Assembly: GCF_003597395.2 (NCBI RefSeq)
Contig: NC_133771.1
Span: forward strand, 52,396,339-52,460,338
Length of the DNA stretch: 64,000 nt
DNA from: Chelonoidis abingdonii
Lineage: Eukaryota > Chordata > Testudines > Testudinidae
Direction: 5' to 3'
Part shown: piece after piece, positions 23,084-34,069 of the stretch
Numbering within the stretch: the stretch's first letter is position 1
Layout: each line of letters starts with the position of its first letter
Notes under the pieces: model-generated
Seen by the model: only the letters and a program-made list of their open reading frames with translations
Told to the model about the DNA's origin: nothing
The model's database searches: none
Made by a program: the position numbers and the translations under genes

Positions 23084-24333
23084 CTGGAAAATACAAGAAG
23101 GAAAAATATCTTTTATAAAAAGGTTGGGTTTTATTTAGTGCAGGGGAATCTGTCATGGTAGAACTGATTCTCTGTAGCCTTTACATTGTTCATAAGTGCA
23201 ATATTTTCAGTTAGTCTCCTTCCACAAAACTAAACATAACCTGAGCAGAGATTTGAAATCAATAGCAAGAGGATCCCATGCCATTTTATGTTTTGGTACA
23301 TTATTTTCAATAAGATGTCCAAGTCCATGGCCCTCATGGTGATATTAATACATAATAGGAACTCTGTAGACTTCAGTGAAATTTAGGTATAATTTAAAAA
23401 TCTTTTAAAAGTTAAGTATTAAGCTATTTTTTCCAGGAGTATAAACAAGCAATGCCTTCTTCCATATGCAGAAGCAAACTTTAATATAGGAATTTTTCTG
23501 ACAATTAAAAAGTACTTTTGGATAATTACACTGAACCACTCTGTACCTCAAATTATTCTACATTATACTGGCATGGAGGAGTCTCAGACAATACGACAGA
23601 AGATCTGATGTAGACTTATGGACTGTACACAGGTCTGTTACTCTGATTTGTTATTCTCCTTAGTAGTCACCTTCCCTATGCCCACAATAAACATGGCTGG
23701 ATCAACCACTTTCACCCTGTTCTGTTTATGCTGCTCTAAACTATTTCAGCTTTTCTTCCAGTGAAAAGATAGCTATTATTAAAAATTTGAGACATAATTA
23801 GGTTAATCATTAGACAGATCAGCATAATAACTTGAGGATACCTGCTGTACAGATAGTAATAATGATACCTTGCCTTGGCCTTTAGCTTCGTACTTAGTTT
23901 TTTATAGGTTGTAGTTATTAAATTGAGGACATTTCCTCAAAGTTATCAACTAAATAATTCACATCTTTGTAATGATACAGAATAAATGTCAGGTTCTGAT
24001 CCCAATTACACCAGAGTTACTTTGGATTTACATTGGTATAACTGATCAAAATCCTACCATGTTGATTTAATACATACAAACATATTAAACAAATGAACAT
24101 GCTCCAATGCACAGATACCATGGTGGTAGACCTAGTATAAAAATCTAGATAGAGTATATAGTTAGGAATATTTTTATGTCACAGATATAAAGTTTATGGC
24201 CACTATACTAGAAAGATGACATGTCAATGATGAAGACGTGCTCCCAAGAGTAGCAATTATTAGTTAATAATTAGCAGTAATAAAAGCTGCCAACCAGATT
24301 TAATATAATATATGCCATTAAAATACACCAGGA

Positions 24334-24655
24334 AAACAAAAACAACCAGGAATCTGGTGGCACCTTAAAGAGTAACAGATTTATTTGGGCATAAGCTTTC
24401 ATGGGTAAAAACCCTCACTTCTTCAGATAGATGGAGTGAAAGTTACAGATGCAGGCATTATATAATAACACATGAAGAGAAGGGAGTACCTGGCAAGTGG
24501 AGAACTAATGTTGACAAGGCCAATTCAGTCAGGGTGGATGAAGTTCACTCCCAATAATAGATGAGGAGGTATCAATTCCAGGAGAGGCAAAGCCACTCCC
24601 AGTTCCTATTCAAGCTCAAATTAATGATGTTAAATTTGCAAATGAATTTTAGTTC
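24334..24655 (-). repeat. Inverted tail copy, left arm of Penelope-like palindrome
   Basis: Read on the minus strand, it runs from ACTAAAATTCATTTGCAAAT through AGTGGCTTTGCCTCTCCTGG and the helix/GAAA motif to the end of the tail. It aligns by eye over its whole length with 25781-26110 read on the plus strand. Confidence 0.85.
24384..24427 (-). ncRNA. Hammerhead-ribozyme-like core, Penelope-like tail
   Basis: On the minus strand CTGAAGA (24426-24420) satisfies the CUGANGA core. It is followed by a weakened helix II (GTGAGGG opposite ACCCAT), GAAA at 24400-24397 and a short AGC-UUAU-GCC turn that could be helix III. This is the closest to consensus of the three copies in the window. An extra A before helix II and lack of an obvious helix I argue against strong self-cleavage. 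Confidence 0.5.
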
Positions 24656-25277
24656 TGCTGTTTTTCTTTGCAGTCTGTTTCCGAAGTTTTTTTTGTTCAA
24701 GAATAGTGACTTTTAAATCTGTTATAGGATGTCCAGGGAGGTTGAAGTGTTCACCTACTGGCTTTTGTATGTTACCATTCCTGATGTCTGATTTGTGTCC
24801 ATTTATTCTTTTACAAAGGGACTGTTCATGTACATGGCAGAGGGGCATTGCTGGCACGATGGCATATATCACATTAGTAGACGTGCAGGTGAATGAGCCC
24901 TTGATGGTGTGGCTGATGTGGTTGGGTCCTCTGATGGTGTTGCCAGAGTAGATATGAGAACAGAGTAGGCAACGAGGATTGCTACAGGGATTGGTTCCTG
25001 GGTTGGTGTTTCTGTGGTGTGGTGTGTAGTTGCTGGTGAGTATTTGCTTCAGGTTGGGGGGTTGTCTGTAAGCGAGGACTGGCCTGCCTCCCAAGGTCTG
25101 TGAGAATGAGGGATTGTTTTCCAGGATACGTTGTAGATCATTGATAATGCACTGGGGAGGTTTTAGCTGGGGGCTGTATGTGATGGCCTGTGGTGTTCTG
25201 TTATTTTCCTTGTTGGGCTTATCCTGTAGTAGGTGATTTCTAGGTACCCATCTCGCTCTGTCAGTCTGTTTCCTCAC
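24630..25277 (-). pseudogene. Penelope-like element linker and GIY-YIG endonuclease
   Basis: A 215-residue open frame forms the C-terminal part of a Penelope-like protein. This enzyme class joins a telomerase-related reverse transcriptase to a GIY-YIG nuclease that nicks the target. The N-terminal third carries the PLE connector with a Cys cluster (NPCSNPRCLLC, about residues 96-106). The C-terminal third carries the decayed GIY-YIG fold: NVIYAI, then LCKRINGHKSDIRNG and VGEHFNLPGH, which keep the Arg and His of the usual R-x-x-x-H block. The second half of the GIY-YIG signature is degraded (CHVHEQ in place of an expected tyrosine block). The frame is open but detached from the reverse transcriptase by stops near 25300-25372. 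Confidence 0.78.
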
Positions 25278-25372
25278 TTCCCCAGATAGGTATTGTAGTT
25301 TTAAGAATCCTTGATAAAAATCTTATAGGTGTTTGTCTCTGTCTGAGGGATTGGAGAAAATGTGGTTGTATC

Positions 25373-25780
25373 TTAGGGTTTGACTGTAGACAATGGATGG
25401 TGTGATGTGTCCTGGATGGAAGCTGGAGGCATGTAGGTAAGTGGAGCGGTCAGAAAGTTTCCGGTATAGGGTGGGGTTATGTGACCATCACTTATTTGCA
25501 CTATAGTGTCCAGGAAGTGGATCTCTTGTGTGGACTGGTCCAAGCTGAGGTTGATGGTGGGGTGGAAATAGTTGAAATCCAGGTGGAATTCTTCAAGGGC
25601 CTCCTTTCCGTGGGCCCATATGATGAAGATGTCATCAATGTAGTGCAAGCAGAGGAGGGGCACTAGGAGACGAGAGCTGAGCTGAATGTTGGCATACTGT
25701 GGGGCTATGCAGGTACCCACAGCAGTGCCATTGACTTGAAGATATAAGTTGTCCCCAAATCTGAAATGGTTGTGGGTGAG
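25373..25780 (-). pseudogene. Penelope-like reverse transcriptase fragment
   Basis: The open frame (25720-25373) includes MGTCIAPQYANI, the catalytic YIDDIFIIW box (about residues 27-35) and HFLDT, all standard in Penelope-like reverse transcriptases. Reading further upstream, translation to about 25780 adds a decayed 'G-D-N-L-Y-L-Q-V-N-G-T-A-V-G-T' block before similarity ends at the inverted tail. The finger domain is therefore missing. Both catalytic Asp residues of YIDD are retained. Confidence 0.82.
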
Positions 25781-26150
25781 GAACTAAAATTCATTTGCAA
25801 ATTTAACACCATTAATTTGGGCTTGAATAGGGACTGGGAGTGGCTGGCTCATTACAGAAGCAGCTTTACCTCTCCTGGAATTGACACCTCCTCATCTATT
25901 ATTGGGAGTGAACTACATCCACACTGATTGGATTGGCCCTGTCAACACTGGTTCTCCACTTGGGAGGTACTCCCTTCTCTTCATGTGTTGTTATATAATG
26001 GCTGCATCTGTAACGTTCATTCCACGCATCTAAAAGAGTGAGGTTTTTACCCATGAAAGCTTTATGCCCAAATAAATCTGTTAGTCTTTAAGGTGCCACT
26101 GGACTCCTTGTTGTTTTTGCGGATACAGACTAACACAGCTACCCCCGATA
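25781..26150 (+). repeat. Inverted tail copy, right arm of Penelope-like palindrome
   Basis: This is a plus-strand copy of the element's 3' tail, including a decayed helix/GAAA motif at about 26030-26070 and the full terminal GATACAGACTAACACAGCTA block that the left arm lacks. It abuts the 5'-truncated reverse transcriptase. Confidence 0.85.
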
Positions 26151-28229
26151 CATGAAAACAGAGTACAAAAGGTAGAATGAAAAGCTATTAAAAAAATCTT
26201 CCTGTTCTGGAATTTCCAGTCCTTGGTTTTACAATATGGAATAAATAGAAGTTTCCCTTATCAGTTTAGTAAACAATCATCATGCTGGTTTTTGTTTAAC
26301 AGTCACTCTTGTTTTTAAATATATGTTCTTTGCTTTCCCCAGGGTTTCAGAACTATTCTTTTGTTATAAAAAATATTCACAGCCTGAATTATATGGAGAA
26401 GGTCTATATTGTAAGAGTCAACCTTATGTTTAAATATGTTGCTTTTCAAATGGAGACATTGGGGAAAGAGTACACAGATCAACTGTGTCTGGCTGTCAGC
26501 ATGAGGGACCCAGTTTCACTTTGAGTTTAGTTCGGTCCATCCTCCCTAAGGCGTCAGCAAGGACTGTGGAGACTGTGGATGCAAACGGCTCAACTCCAGG
26601 GGGTGGAGTGTTTCACTGCTATTTAGTATCCTCTTTTGGACAATAAGACATTGAGGGGCTCTGGAAGCTGAACATAGACAGACTATATTGAATAAAAATG
26701 GCTATGATACAGGGCCTTTGAGGAGAGAGTGTATAAGGATGGAAACGTTGTGATTTCAAAGAACCACACAAAGAACACTGAAGTTCCATGATTTTTTATT
26801 TTGCAAAAAAGGAGTAGAATATCTCATTTTACATACCTTACACTGACACTTCTAAGATAAGCATTTATTTCTATTAGTGTAAAATAAATTCTTTCTAATA
26901 CAGCTAATATCCAGTCTCAGAAAATAAGCCATTCATGTCATCACAATGCAATAGGACTAACTAGCTGAAGTATTGGAGTGCTTCGGACCAACCTAAATGC
27001 TTGTACGTTATCCTGTAACATGAGCTACTGCATGCATGAAAATTGTGATTTGACATATACATGGAAATATGAACACATTGCTAAAATCACATGACTTTAA
27101 GTATATTTGAGAACAGAGATGCTCAGGTTATAGCTTGATGACATTTTTCAAACAACTCATTTGCAAACTGCCAGCACACAAAAAAAAATCAGTTATTTGC
27201 ACAGCTCTAGTTTAGAATGACATTTCAGCTTTATAATAACAGTATATTATAAAACTCTTAAGTCAAAAAATAAGACAATGTAGGTTCTTAAATTTATTTT
27301 AGGACAGGTATATGCAAAAGTATCATCATGTCAAATGCAGAACTGACCGACTGCTGTGTGCTTAGCAATGCACTTCGCCTATTTTTTTTTCCTGAGCTTT
27401 GAAAATAAGATGTTTGGTCGGACTTAGTGGTAGCAGGATGATTTTTGTACTCAGCATACACATTTGAGAGATATTTTAAACCAAAACAGCTGAGAAAAAT
27501 GGACTTCTGTGTCAGTCCTTTCAGAAGCCAAGTTTCGCAGGCATAGTGCTTTATCACAATATTGTTCTAATTAGACCATCAAACATCTCATTATGCAGTT
27601 TAATTGCATTTAAAATAAGCACAATGGATATTTAAACAAACACTCCTGTTCCATACCAGACTGTGTCTGTAGTTACCAGTAGATAGCTCAAAAAGTAGGT
27701 ATCTAATGAAGCCAGCACATCTCTAAATGTTATAAAGAGAATTTAACTCTAAATCCCTCTAGACCAATTAGAGTTCCAGGAGCATGTTGTTGCTGCAACT
27801 CCTATTGCTGAAGTACATTCTTCTTTCCCTTTAGTACTCATTATTATCTGTTAGGTTCCCTGTACTATGCCCTGTTGGCCAATCCTGCCGTGCTCAGAAA
27901 TTCTGTCCTGTCCATTGCTATCGTCAGTGAGGTATCTAGGCGATTCTTGCAGCCCGATTCCCAGCAGGTGTAAACAGGGGGTGCTTAAGCACATTCCCAG
28001 CACACCGCCTGTGCAGTTTCATTGCAATAGCTTCCTCTGACAGCTCTTTGCCTCAGACCTATTAGCAAGGCCTCTTTCACTAGAATCTTCTCCTGACTCT
28101 TGCAACCTTTGAAGCGAGAAGAGTTGGAATGATATAATCATAAAAAAGATGGTCACACTGTGGAATCTTGTGTGAAATAAGACAAATAATTGGTAATGAG
28201 TTAGGCCCCATGCTCAAAAGAAATGAACT

Positions 28230-28620
28230 GGAAAAAGACAGTCACCTTTTCCTGTAACATGTCCTTCGAGATGCATTGCTTATGTCCATGCAACTTAGGT
28301 GTGTGTGCTTGCCACATGCACCGGTGCCAGAAGTTTTTCCCCTCATCAGTATCCGTAGGGGACTGGCTCCGGTGCCCCCTGGAGTGGCGCGTGTATGCTG
28401 TGGAATATGGAGTGCTGCTGGCTCCCCTCACCCTTAGGTCCTTGTTGGCAGAAATTCTGACAGTGGAGAAGGAGGGTGGGTTGTGGAATGGACATGAGCA
28501 ACACATCTCGAAGAACACCAGTTATGGAAAAAGATAAGAGTCTTTTCTTAGAGTGCTTGCTGATGTCCATTCAACTTAGGTGACTCCCAAGCAGTACCAC
28601 TTGGAGGTGGGTAGGAGTTC
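28230..28620. repeat. DIRS terminal and internal complementary repeat region
   Basis: The sequence TCCTTCGAGATGCATTGCTTATGTCCAT (in part, near 28262) recurs in inverted form near 28485-28515 as ATGGACATGAGCAACACATCTCGAAG (in part). Related sequence ends the DIRS copy at 60165-60200. Such inverted terminal and complementary segments are how DIRS elements circularise. Exact limits are not clear. Confidence 0.6.
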
Positions 28621-28956
28621 ACGGATGCATAGATTGCAACACAGCTCTGCTGAACCCAGCATCACCTCTGGCCCCCCAGTAAGTGATGGCATAGAGGGCC
28701 ACGAACATGTGCACTAAGGACCATATCATGGCTCGACAGCTGTACTGGATCGAGAAATGTGCCAGGAAGGCCACCGAAGATGCCTGCACTCTGGTCAAGT
28801 GTGCTCTGACGATCAATGGTGGAGGGACTCCTGCCAACTCACAGCAGGTGCAAGTACAAGAGGAGATCCAGTTAGAAATCCTGTGTGTGGATGCCAGGAG
28901 GCCCTTCATTCTATCAGCTGTAGAAATGAAAAGCTGAGTCAACTTACAGAAAGGCT

Positions 28957-30465
28957 TTGTCCGATCTAGGTAGACACCCAGGCCCTTCTTACATCCAAAG
29001 CATGAAGGTGCCTCTCTTCACCAGTCTCATGGTTCTTGGGGTAGAAGACCAGAAGGAAGATGTCCTGGCTCACGTGGAAAGTAGACACCATGTTGGGAAG
29101 GAAGGCTGGTGGGGCTGGAGCTGGACCTTGTCCTTATAGAAGGCCATGTATGGCGGTTCTGAGGTCAGGACTCACAGCTCAGAGACTCACCTCGCCAATG
29201 TCACCGTATGATATGCATCTTTCCCAAATCTGAACCTTAGCATCCAAAATCTGGGTGCTTGTATGAAACTCCCCCAAGCTTATTACCAGCTTGGATCCGA
29301 TCTCGCTGCCACCATCCAAAATTTCCAGGGTTTTGGCCCCCTCTGGTCTCCCCAAAACCTTCCCTGGAGGGACCCCAAGACTCAGAAACCCTGAGCCTAC
29401 AACAAAGGGAAATAACCCACTTCCCTTCCCTCTCTCTCTCCCACCCAGACTTTCCTCTCTGGGCTAACCTGGGAGTATTGATGCAATCTCTTTACATCAC
29501 AATACCAAGAAGCATATCTCCTCTATTCCACAAAGAGACAAACCCCAAATACAAGGAAACAGAGATGATCCTATCTCTTCCCCCTCCCACCAACTCCCTG
29601 GTGCTGCAGAGCTTACCCTCCGTAGATCTAACACAAAGAGAATTCCCTCCCCTTGTTCCTTAACCTACCCAGAGAGAAAAACTCAAACAAGTCTTACAAA
29701 GAAAACTTTATATTAAAAAAAAAGAAAGAAAAAGACATAAGAATATAAACTCTGCATCAAGATGACAATACAGGGCTATTGCTTATAAGAAAATATGAAT
29801 AAACAGTCTGATTCAAAAAGATATCCAATTTGAAACATTCCAGCAAGTTACACACATGTAAATACACCCAAAACAACATAAAAGCCTATATTGTTTTTCT
29901 ACCTGTACTTACAAGTTGGACACAGAAGATTAGAAGAAGAAAGAAGCTTCTCATAGCTGAGAGACAAACAAAAGACTCAGAGTCCAAAAATTCCCTCCCT
30001 GACTTTGAAAAATCCAGTTTCCTGATTGGTCCTCTGGTCAGGTGTTTGGTTCCCTTTGTTAACCCTTTACAGGTAAAAGAAACATTAACCCTTAGCTATC
30101 TATTTATGACACACCACCACCAGGAAAGCTACCTTCCATGATAGGTGAGATGGAGCATGACGCCAAAGGCTCAAAGAGCAGGGACATGAGCCAGGGCAGA
30201 ACCAAGTTGAGATCCTACAGAGGGACCGAACTTGTGGAAAAAGTCTCTCAATACCTCTCAGGAACCTGAACATCAAGTCATGGGAGAACACTGTCTGCCT
30301 CTGGATTGGCAGATGAAAGGAAGAAATGGCCCCTAGATGCACCCTGATAGAAGACTGTGCCAGGCCCTGGTTCCTAAAATGAAGCAAGTAGTCTAAGATC
30401 GACTGCACCAAAGAATGTGAAGAAGAGATGCCCGTTCGGCCATCTAGCGGGAGAACCTCATCCAC
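28957..30465 (-). pseudogene. DIRS tyrosine recombinase, split by an LTR insertion
   Basis: From 30465 downward the frame reads SLVQSILDYLLHFRNQGLAQ then SSIRVHLGAISSFH and FSHDLMFRFLRGIERLFP, the N-terminal domain of a DIRS recombinase. The frame is cut at 30112 by the LTR 29199-30111. Below 29199 decayed sequence continues toward the catalytic part but with stops. I cannot point to the full R-H-R-Y catalytic set. The protein would have integrated the circular DNA copy. Confidence 0.65.
29199..30111 (-). mobile_element. Solo LTR, family A, in the DIRS recombinase
   Basis: On the minus strand it opens TGTCATAAATAGATAGCTAA and closes ...ACGGTGACA. It shares the AAAGGGTTAAC block and the GGTTTTGGGGAG-type segments with other family A copies. 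Flanking pentamers (GCCAA and CACCA) do not match clearly, so target duplication is unproven. It lies within the recombinase relic. Confidence 0.7.
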
Positions 30466-30636
30466 TTTGCCAGGTAAGTCTGGTCTAGGACTTTCTACTC
30501 TCGAGGAGGACCTTCTGGATCCCTTCCAAACAGGCCCATTCCTCAGGGTTCAGCCACACAACATCCACACCATAAGGTGGAGGGACGCGAGATTTGGGTG
30601 CAAGAGTCAACAGTGATCCTGTGACAGCAGGTTTAG

Positions 30637-32086
30637 TCAGTTTGGCAGGGGCCACAAAGGGATTGCTGCCAGGCTCGACAGTGTCCAGGACCAGAGCGGG
30701 CAAGGCCACACTGGGGCAATCATGATAACCTGCACCTTCTCTCTCCTGATTTTTGCTAGGACCTTGCTGATGAGCGGAATCAGAGGGAACGTGTACATCA
30801 GGCTTTCTGTGCATGGCAGGAGGAAGGCATCGGAAAGGGAGCCTTGGCTCAGACCCCATCGGAGCAAAACTTGTGGCACCTCCTGTTCTGCCTGACAGGT
30901 GAGGAAGGAAGACCACATATGCCCTGTGCACTGCCCTGACGTCTTTGACATTTGTGTAGTGTCATTTCCTCTGGGGAACACACATCCTGGGTCTGGAGGG
31001 TCCCAAGGTATGTCCCCCCAGCCAAGGTCCGAGGTGTCCAAAACCAACTTGTCTGAGTGAGGAGTGCTGATGAAGGGAACTCCTTCCATGACTTTCCCGG
31101 GGTCGGTCCACCATCGCAGTGAGGTAAGTATCATCACAGGGATGGTAACAACCTTTTCCAGGTGATCCCTTGATTTGTAGTAGATCGTCGCCAGCCATTG
31201 CTTCAGGAGTTGCATCTGGAGCCTGGCGTGGTGCACCACATATGTGCACATTGCCACGTGACCTAGGAGGCATAGGCAAACCCTGGCAGTGGTCGGGGAA
31301 ACGTGGAGACTTCCACGATGAGGTCTGTCAATGCCATGAATCTCTCCAGCGGCAGAAACGCCCTGGAGCAGGTCCAGTCGAGCATCGCTTTGATGAATTA
31401 TATCCTCTGTACCAGAATTAACGTGAATTTTTTGTTGTTTACCAACAGGCTGAGGCAACGGCAAGTGGCTAACATCCCTTTGGACCTGGGACCTGGAGCC
31501 GCCTCTGGTCAGCCAGTTGTTGAGGTAAGGGTAGATCTGGACACCCTGATGTCTGAGGTAAGCAGCCACCACTGACATGCACTTTGTAAATACCAGTAGG
31601 CTGTCGCTAGGCCAAATGAGAGGACCACAGACTGACAGTGGTTGGGACCTATTGTAAACCAAAGGAAGCGTCTGTGTCCCTCAAAGATAGCGATGTGAAA
31701 GCACGCATCCTTCATGCTGAGGGCAGTGTACCAGTCTCCTGGATCTAGGGAGGGGATGATAGAAGCCAGGGACACTATGGGGAACTTTAGCTTTGTTAGG
31801 AAGCGGTTCAAATCTCGCAGGTCTAGGACACGTCACATACCACCGTTGGCCTTGGTTTTAAAAAGTAACAGGAATAGAATCCCTTGTTCCTGTACTCTGG
31901 AGGAACGACCTCCACTGTGCCTAGCTGCAGTAACCCCTCTACCTCCTGCACGAGGAGACTCTTATGAGAAGGGACCCTGAAGAGGGACGGGGAGAGGAGA
32001 TAGGAAGGAGGGTAGAAAGTAACTGAAGGGTGTAACCCTATGCCACAGTACTGAGGACCCATCAGCCTGATGTTACAGATGCCCAT
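30637..32086 (-). pseudogene. DIRS reverse transcriptase and RNase H, catalytic box mutated
   Basis: The upstream piece (31811-31509) has DWYTALSMKDACFHIAIFEGHRRFLWF, the palm entry block of DIRS reverse transcriptase. The longest open piece (31662-30637, 341 aa) continues with FTKCMSVVAAYLRHQGVQIY and then PYLNNWL at residues 45-51, where active relatives have YLDD: both catalytic Asp residues are Asn. RNase H follows with LVLDTSDLGWG near residue 206 and a VQVIMIAPVWP tail block. The order and linker match the other DIRS copies. Frameshifts and the NN change make it inactive. Confidence 0.8.
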
Positions 32087-32173
32087 GCAGGGAGGAAAGG
32101 AGAAACGTGGTTGGCAGAAATAGGGGAGGAAGGATCCTGGGAACAGTCCAGTAGGTCGCCCTCAGGCATACCC

Positions 32174-33373
32174 TCAAAATGAGTACTTGCCTGCCAGCTT
32201 ATTGTTAGCCGAGCTTGACTGAGAAGCCTGCGAAGGCTGGTGGCTAGGATACCAGTTGTAGCCTCTGGATTTCTTATGGGGAGGCTCCTGGCAAGGGTGA
32301 CTCCCCTGGCCCTGAGGCTGCTGAGGCTTGAACCACTTGTGGAGAGGGCTGGGAACATACAGTCCCAATCTTTTAAGAGTCATGCGGGATCCTTGAGGCC
32401 ATGGAGCTTATTGTCCATCTGTTCCACAAACAGGGCTTTCCCATTGAAGGGAAGGTCTTTCATTGACTGCTGAGCCTCCATGGATGCACTGGAGAGGAGC
32501 AGCCAGGATGCCCAGCGCATAGCGACGGCTGAGGCCAGGGCTCAGGTGGCGGTGTCTGCCACATCTGACGCTGCCTGGAGCATCACCCAGGCCACATTCG
32601 TGCCCTCCTCTATGATTGCCCTGAACTCCTTCCTAAAAGCCTCAAAATTGGCCATAGGTTGCCAATATGTTAAAGTCATAGTGTCCCAGGCCTGATGGTT
32701 GGCACCCTCAACTGGAGACTAGAGGATGAATAAAACTTACGCCCAAACAAGTCTGGTCTCTTGGAATCCTTTATTCCTAGGGGTAGCCCTGGGCTGACCT
32801 TGTCGCTCCCTGTGGTTAACCGCCTCTACCACTAGGGAGTTGGGAGCAGGGTGGGTGTACAGGTACTCATTGCCTTTGGATGGCACAAAGTACTTGCGCT
32901 CAGCCTTCTTGGAGATGGGGGGGAAGGGAGGAAAGAGTTTGCACAGGGCATTGGTGATCTTTCAGACCCCTTCATGAAGGGGCAAAGCCACCTTCGCCAG
33001 TGCAGTGGAGCAGAGGACATTGAAGAGAGAGTCTGAGGGCTCCTTTAACTCCTCCACCTGAAGACTCAGGTTGGCGGTGACCCTCTTCAGTAGTTGCTGG
33101 TGTGCCTTAGCGTCATCCGGAGGAACTGAGGGAGGGGGCCTCGTTATAGCCTCGTCTGGTGATGACAAGGAGGATGCTGGTTGTGGAGGACCCTACAGCA
33201 CCATTGGTGACCCAGTGGCTTGCTCCCCTATTCCCTCTTGGACTTGCGGGGTCCTTACGCCCAAGGCTTCGTGCACCAGAGGGTTGGAGAGAGAGGCAGC
33301 TGGTCTCTGAGGCTCCAGACATCAAGCGGGAGGCCTGGATGAACCCCCACAGGTTCCATGCGTACCATGGCAC
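32174..33373 (-). pseudogene. DIRS gag-like protein, fragmented
   Basis: Frames at 33373-33113, 33168-32962 and 32383-32174 follow one another on the minus strand. Recognisable gag-like stretches are DDAKAHQQLLKRVTANLSLQVEELKEPSDSLF (in part) and VALPLHEGV. The final piece is rich in Gln, Pro and Ser, as gag C-termini of the group are. No zinc knuckle was found in this portion. Confidence 0.6.
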
Positions 33374-33432
33374 TGGCCACTGTGCCTAAGTCCACGGGGC
33401 TGGTTGTGGTGCCGACAATGTAGCTGGTACTG

Positions 33433-33627
33433 GAACTAGGGGCGAGAGATAGCTCAGTGGGTTTAGCAGGCCAATGCTCAAACCAGAGTTGTGAGCTCAA
33501 TCCTTGAAAAGGCCATTTAGGGATCTGAGGCAAAAATCTGTCTGGGGATTGGTCCTGCTTTGAGCAGGGAGTTGGACTAGATGACCTCCTGAGGTCCCTT
33601 CCAACCCTGATATTCTATGAACTATTC
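33433..33627 (+). repeat. tRNA-derived SINE with CR1-like 3' tail (turtle polIII/SINE type)
   Basis: The left part carries polymerase III box A (AGCTCAGTGGGTTT) and box B (GTTGTGAGCTCAATCC). The right part ends in GGTCCCTTCCAACCCTGATATTCTATGA plus a partial repeat (in pieces), the tail shared with CR1, which supplies its reverse transcriptase. This SINE type is characteristic of hidden-necked turtles and is the main basis for the species inference. It interrupts or truncates the DIRS element on its left. Confidence 0.88.
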
Positions 33628-33667
33628 TATGAACTTGTCCCACCGTCAGGAAACCTCGCTCTGAACC

Positions 33668-34066
33668 AGGGCTGGATCCAGAGCAGTTGCTCCCAGGCGA
33701 CCAGGTCCCATTACCCCAGTCCAGAGCCTCCTCCCACATCCTTATCCCTGGCCCCAACCCACAGCCCCCTCCTGCATACTGAGTTCCTCTGCCCCACCCC
33801 CAGCCTGGAGCCCCCTTCTGCATCCCAATCCCTCATCTCCAGCCCCACCCCAGAGCCTGAACCCCCAGCTGGACCCCTCACCCCAGCCCGGAGTCCCCTC
33901 TTGCACTCTGAACCCCTGCCCCAGCCCAGTGAAAGTGACTGAGGGTGGGGGAGAGCAAGCCATTGAGAGAGGGGGAATGAAGTGAGTGGAGGGAAGCGGT
34001 GGTGCCACAGGGAAGGGACGGGGCTAGGGTGTTTGGTTTTGTGTGATAAGAAAGTTGGCAACCCTA
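33668..34066 (-). mobile_element. hAT-type non-autonomous element with G-rich minisatellite
   Basis: On the minus strand it starts TAGGGTTGCCAACTTTC (34066 downward), then moves into repeated GGGGCTCCGGGCTGGGG-like units of about 25-35 bp. TAGGG ends suggest hAT. The far end and the target duplication are not resolved. Frames of 137 and 108 residues across it are products of the GC-rich repeat, not genes. Confidence 0.5.
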
Positions 34067-34069
34067 CCT

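Larger units (their letters stand above)
24334..26150 (-). mobile_element. Penelope-like retroelement with inverted tail copies
   Basis: Minus-strand reverse transcriptase and endonuclease relics are followed by the element's 3' tail at 24655-24334. The same tail lies in opposite orientation at 25781-26146, directly against the truncated 5' end of the reverse transcriptase. The result is a large inverted repeat with arms of about 320 bp around about 1.1 kb of coding DNA. Penelope-like elements are known for inverted or tandem partial copies at the 5' end, which fits. Confidence 0.82.
28230..33430 (-). mobile_element. DIRS-type retrotransposon, minus strand (about 5 kb, degraded)
   Basis: Reading the minus strand gives gag-like protein (33373-32174), reverse transcriptase and RNase H (about 32086-30637), tyrosine recombinase (30465-28960, split by an LTR) and a terminal repeat region (28620-28230). 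That order defines DIRS elements, which integrate by a recombinase instead of an integrase. The upstream terminus is cut off at the SINE near 33433. Many frames are short, so the copy is dead. Confidence 0.82.

Noticed and set aside
33433..33510. Possible tRNA gene because of box A and box B
   Set aside because: The boxes belong to a SINE: the sequence continues into a tRNA-unrelated body and CR1-like tail, and an acceptor stem does not form.
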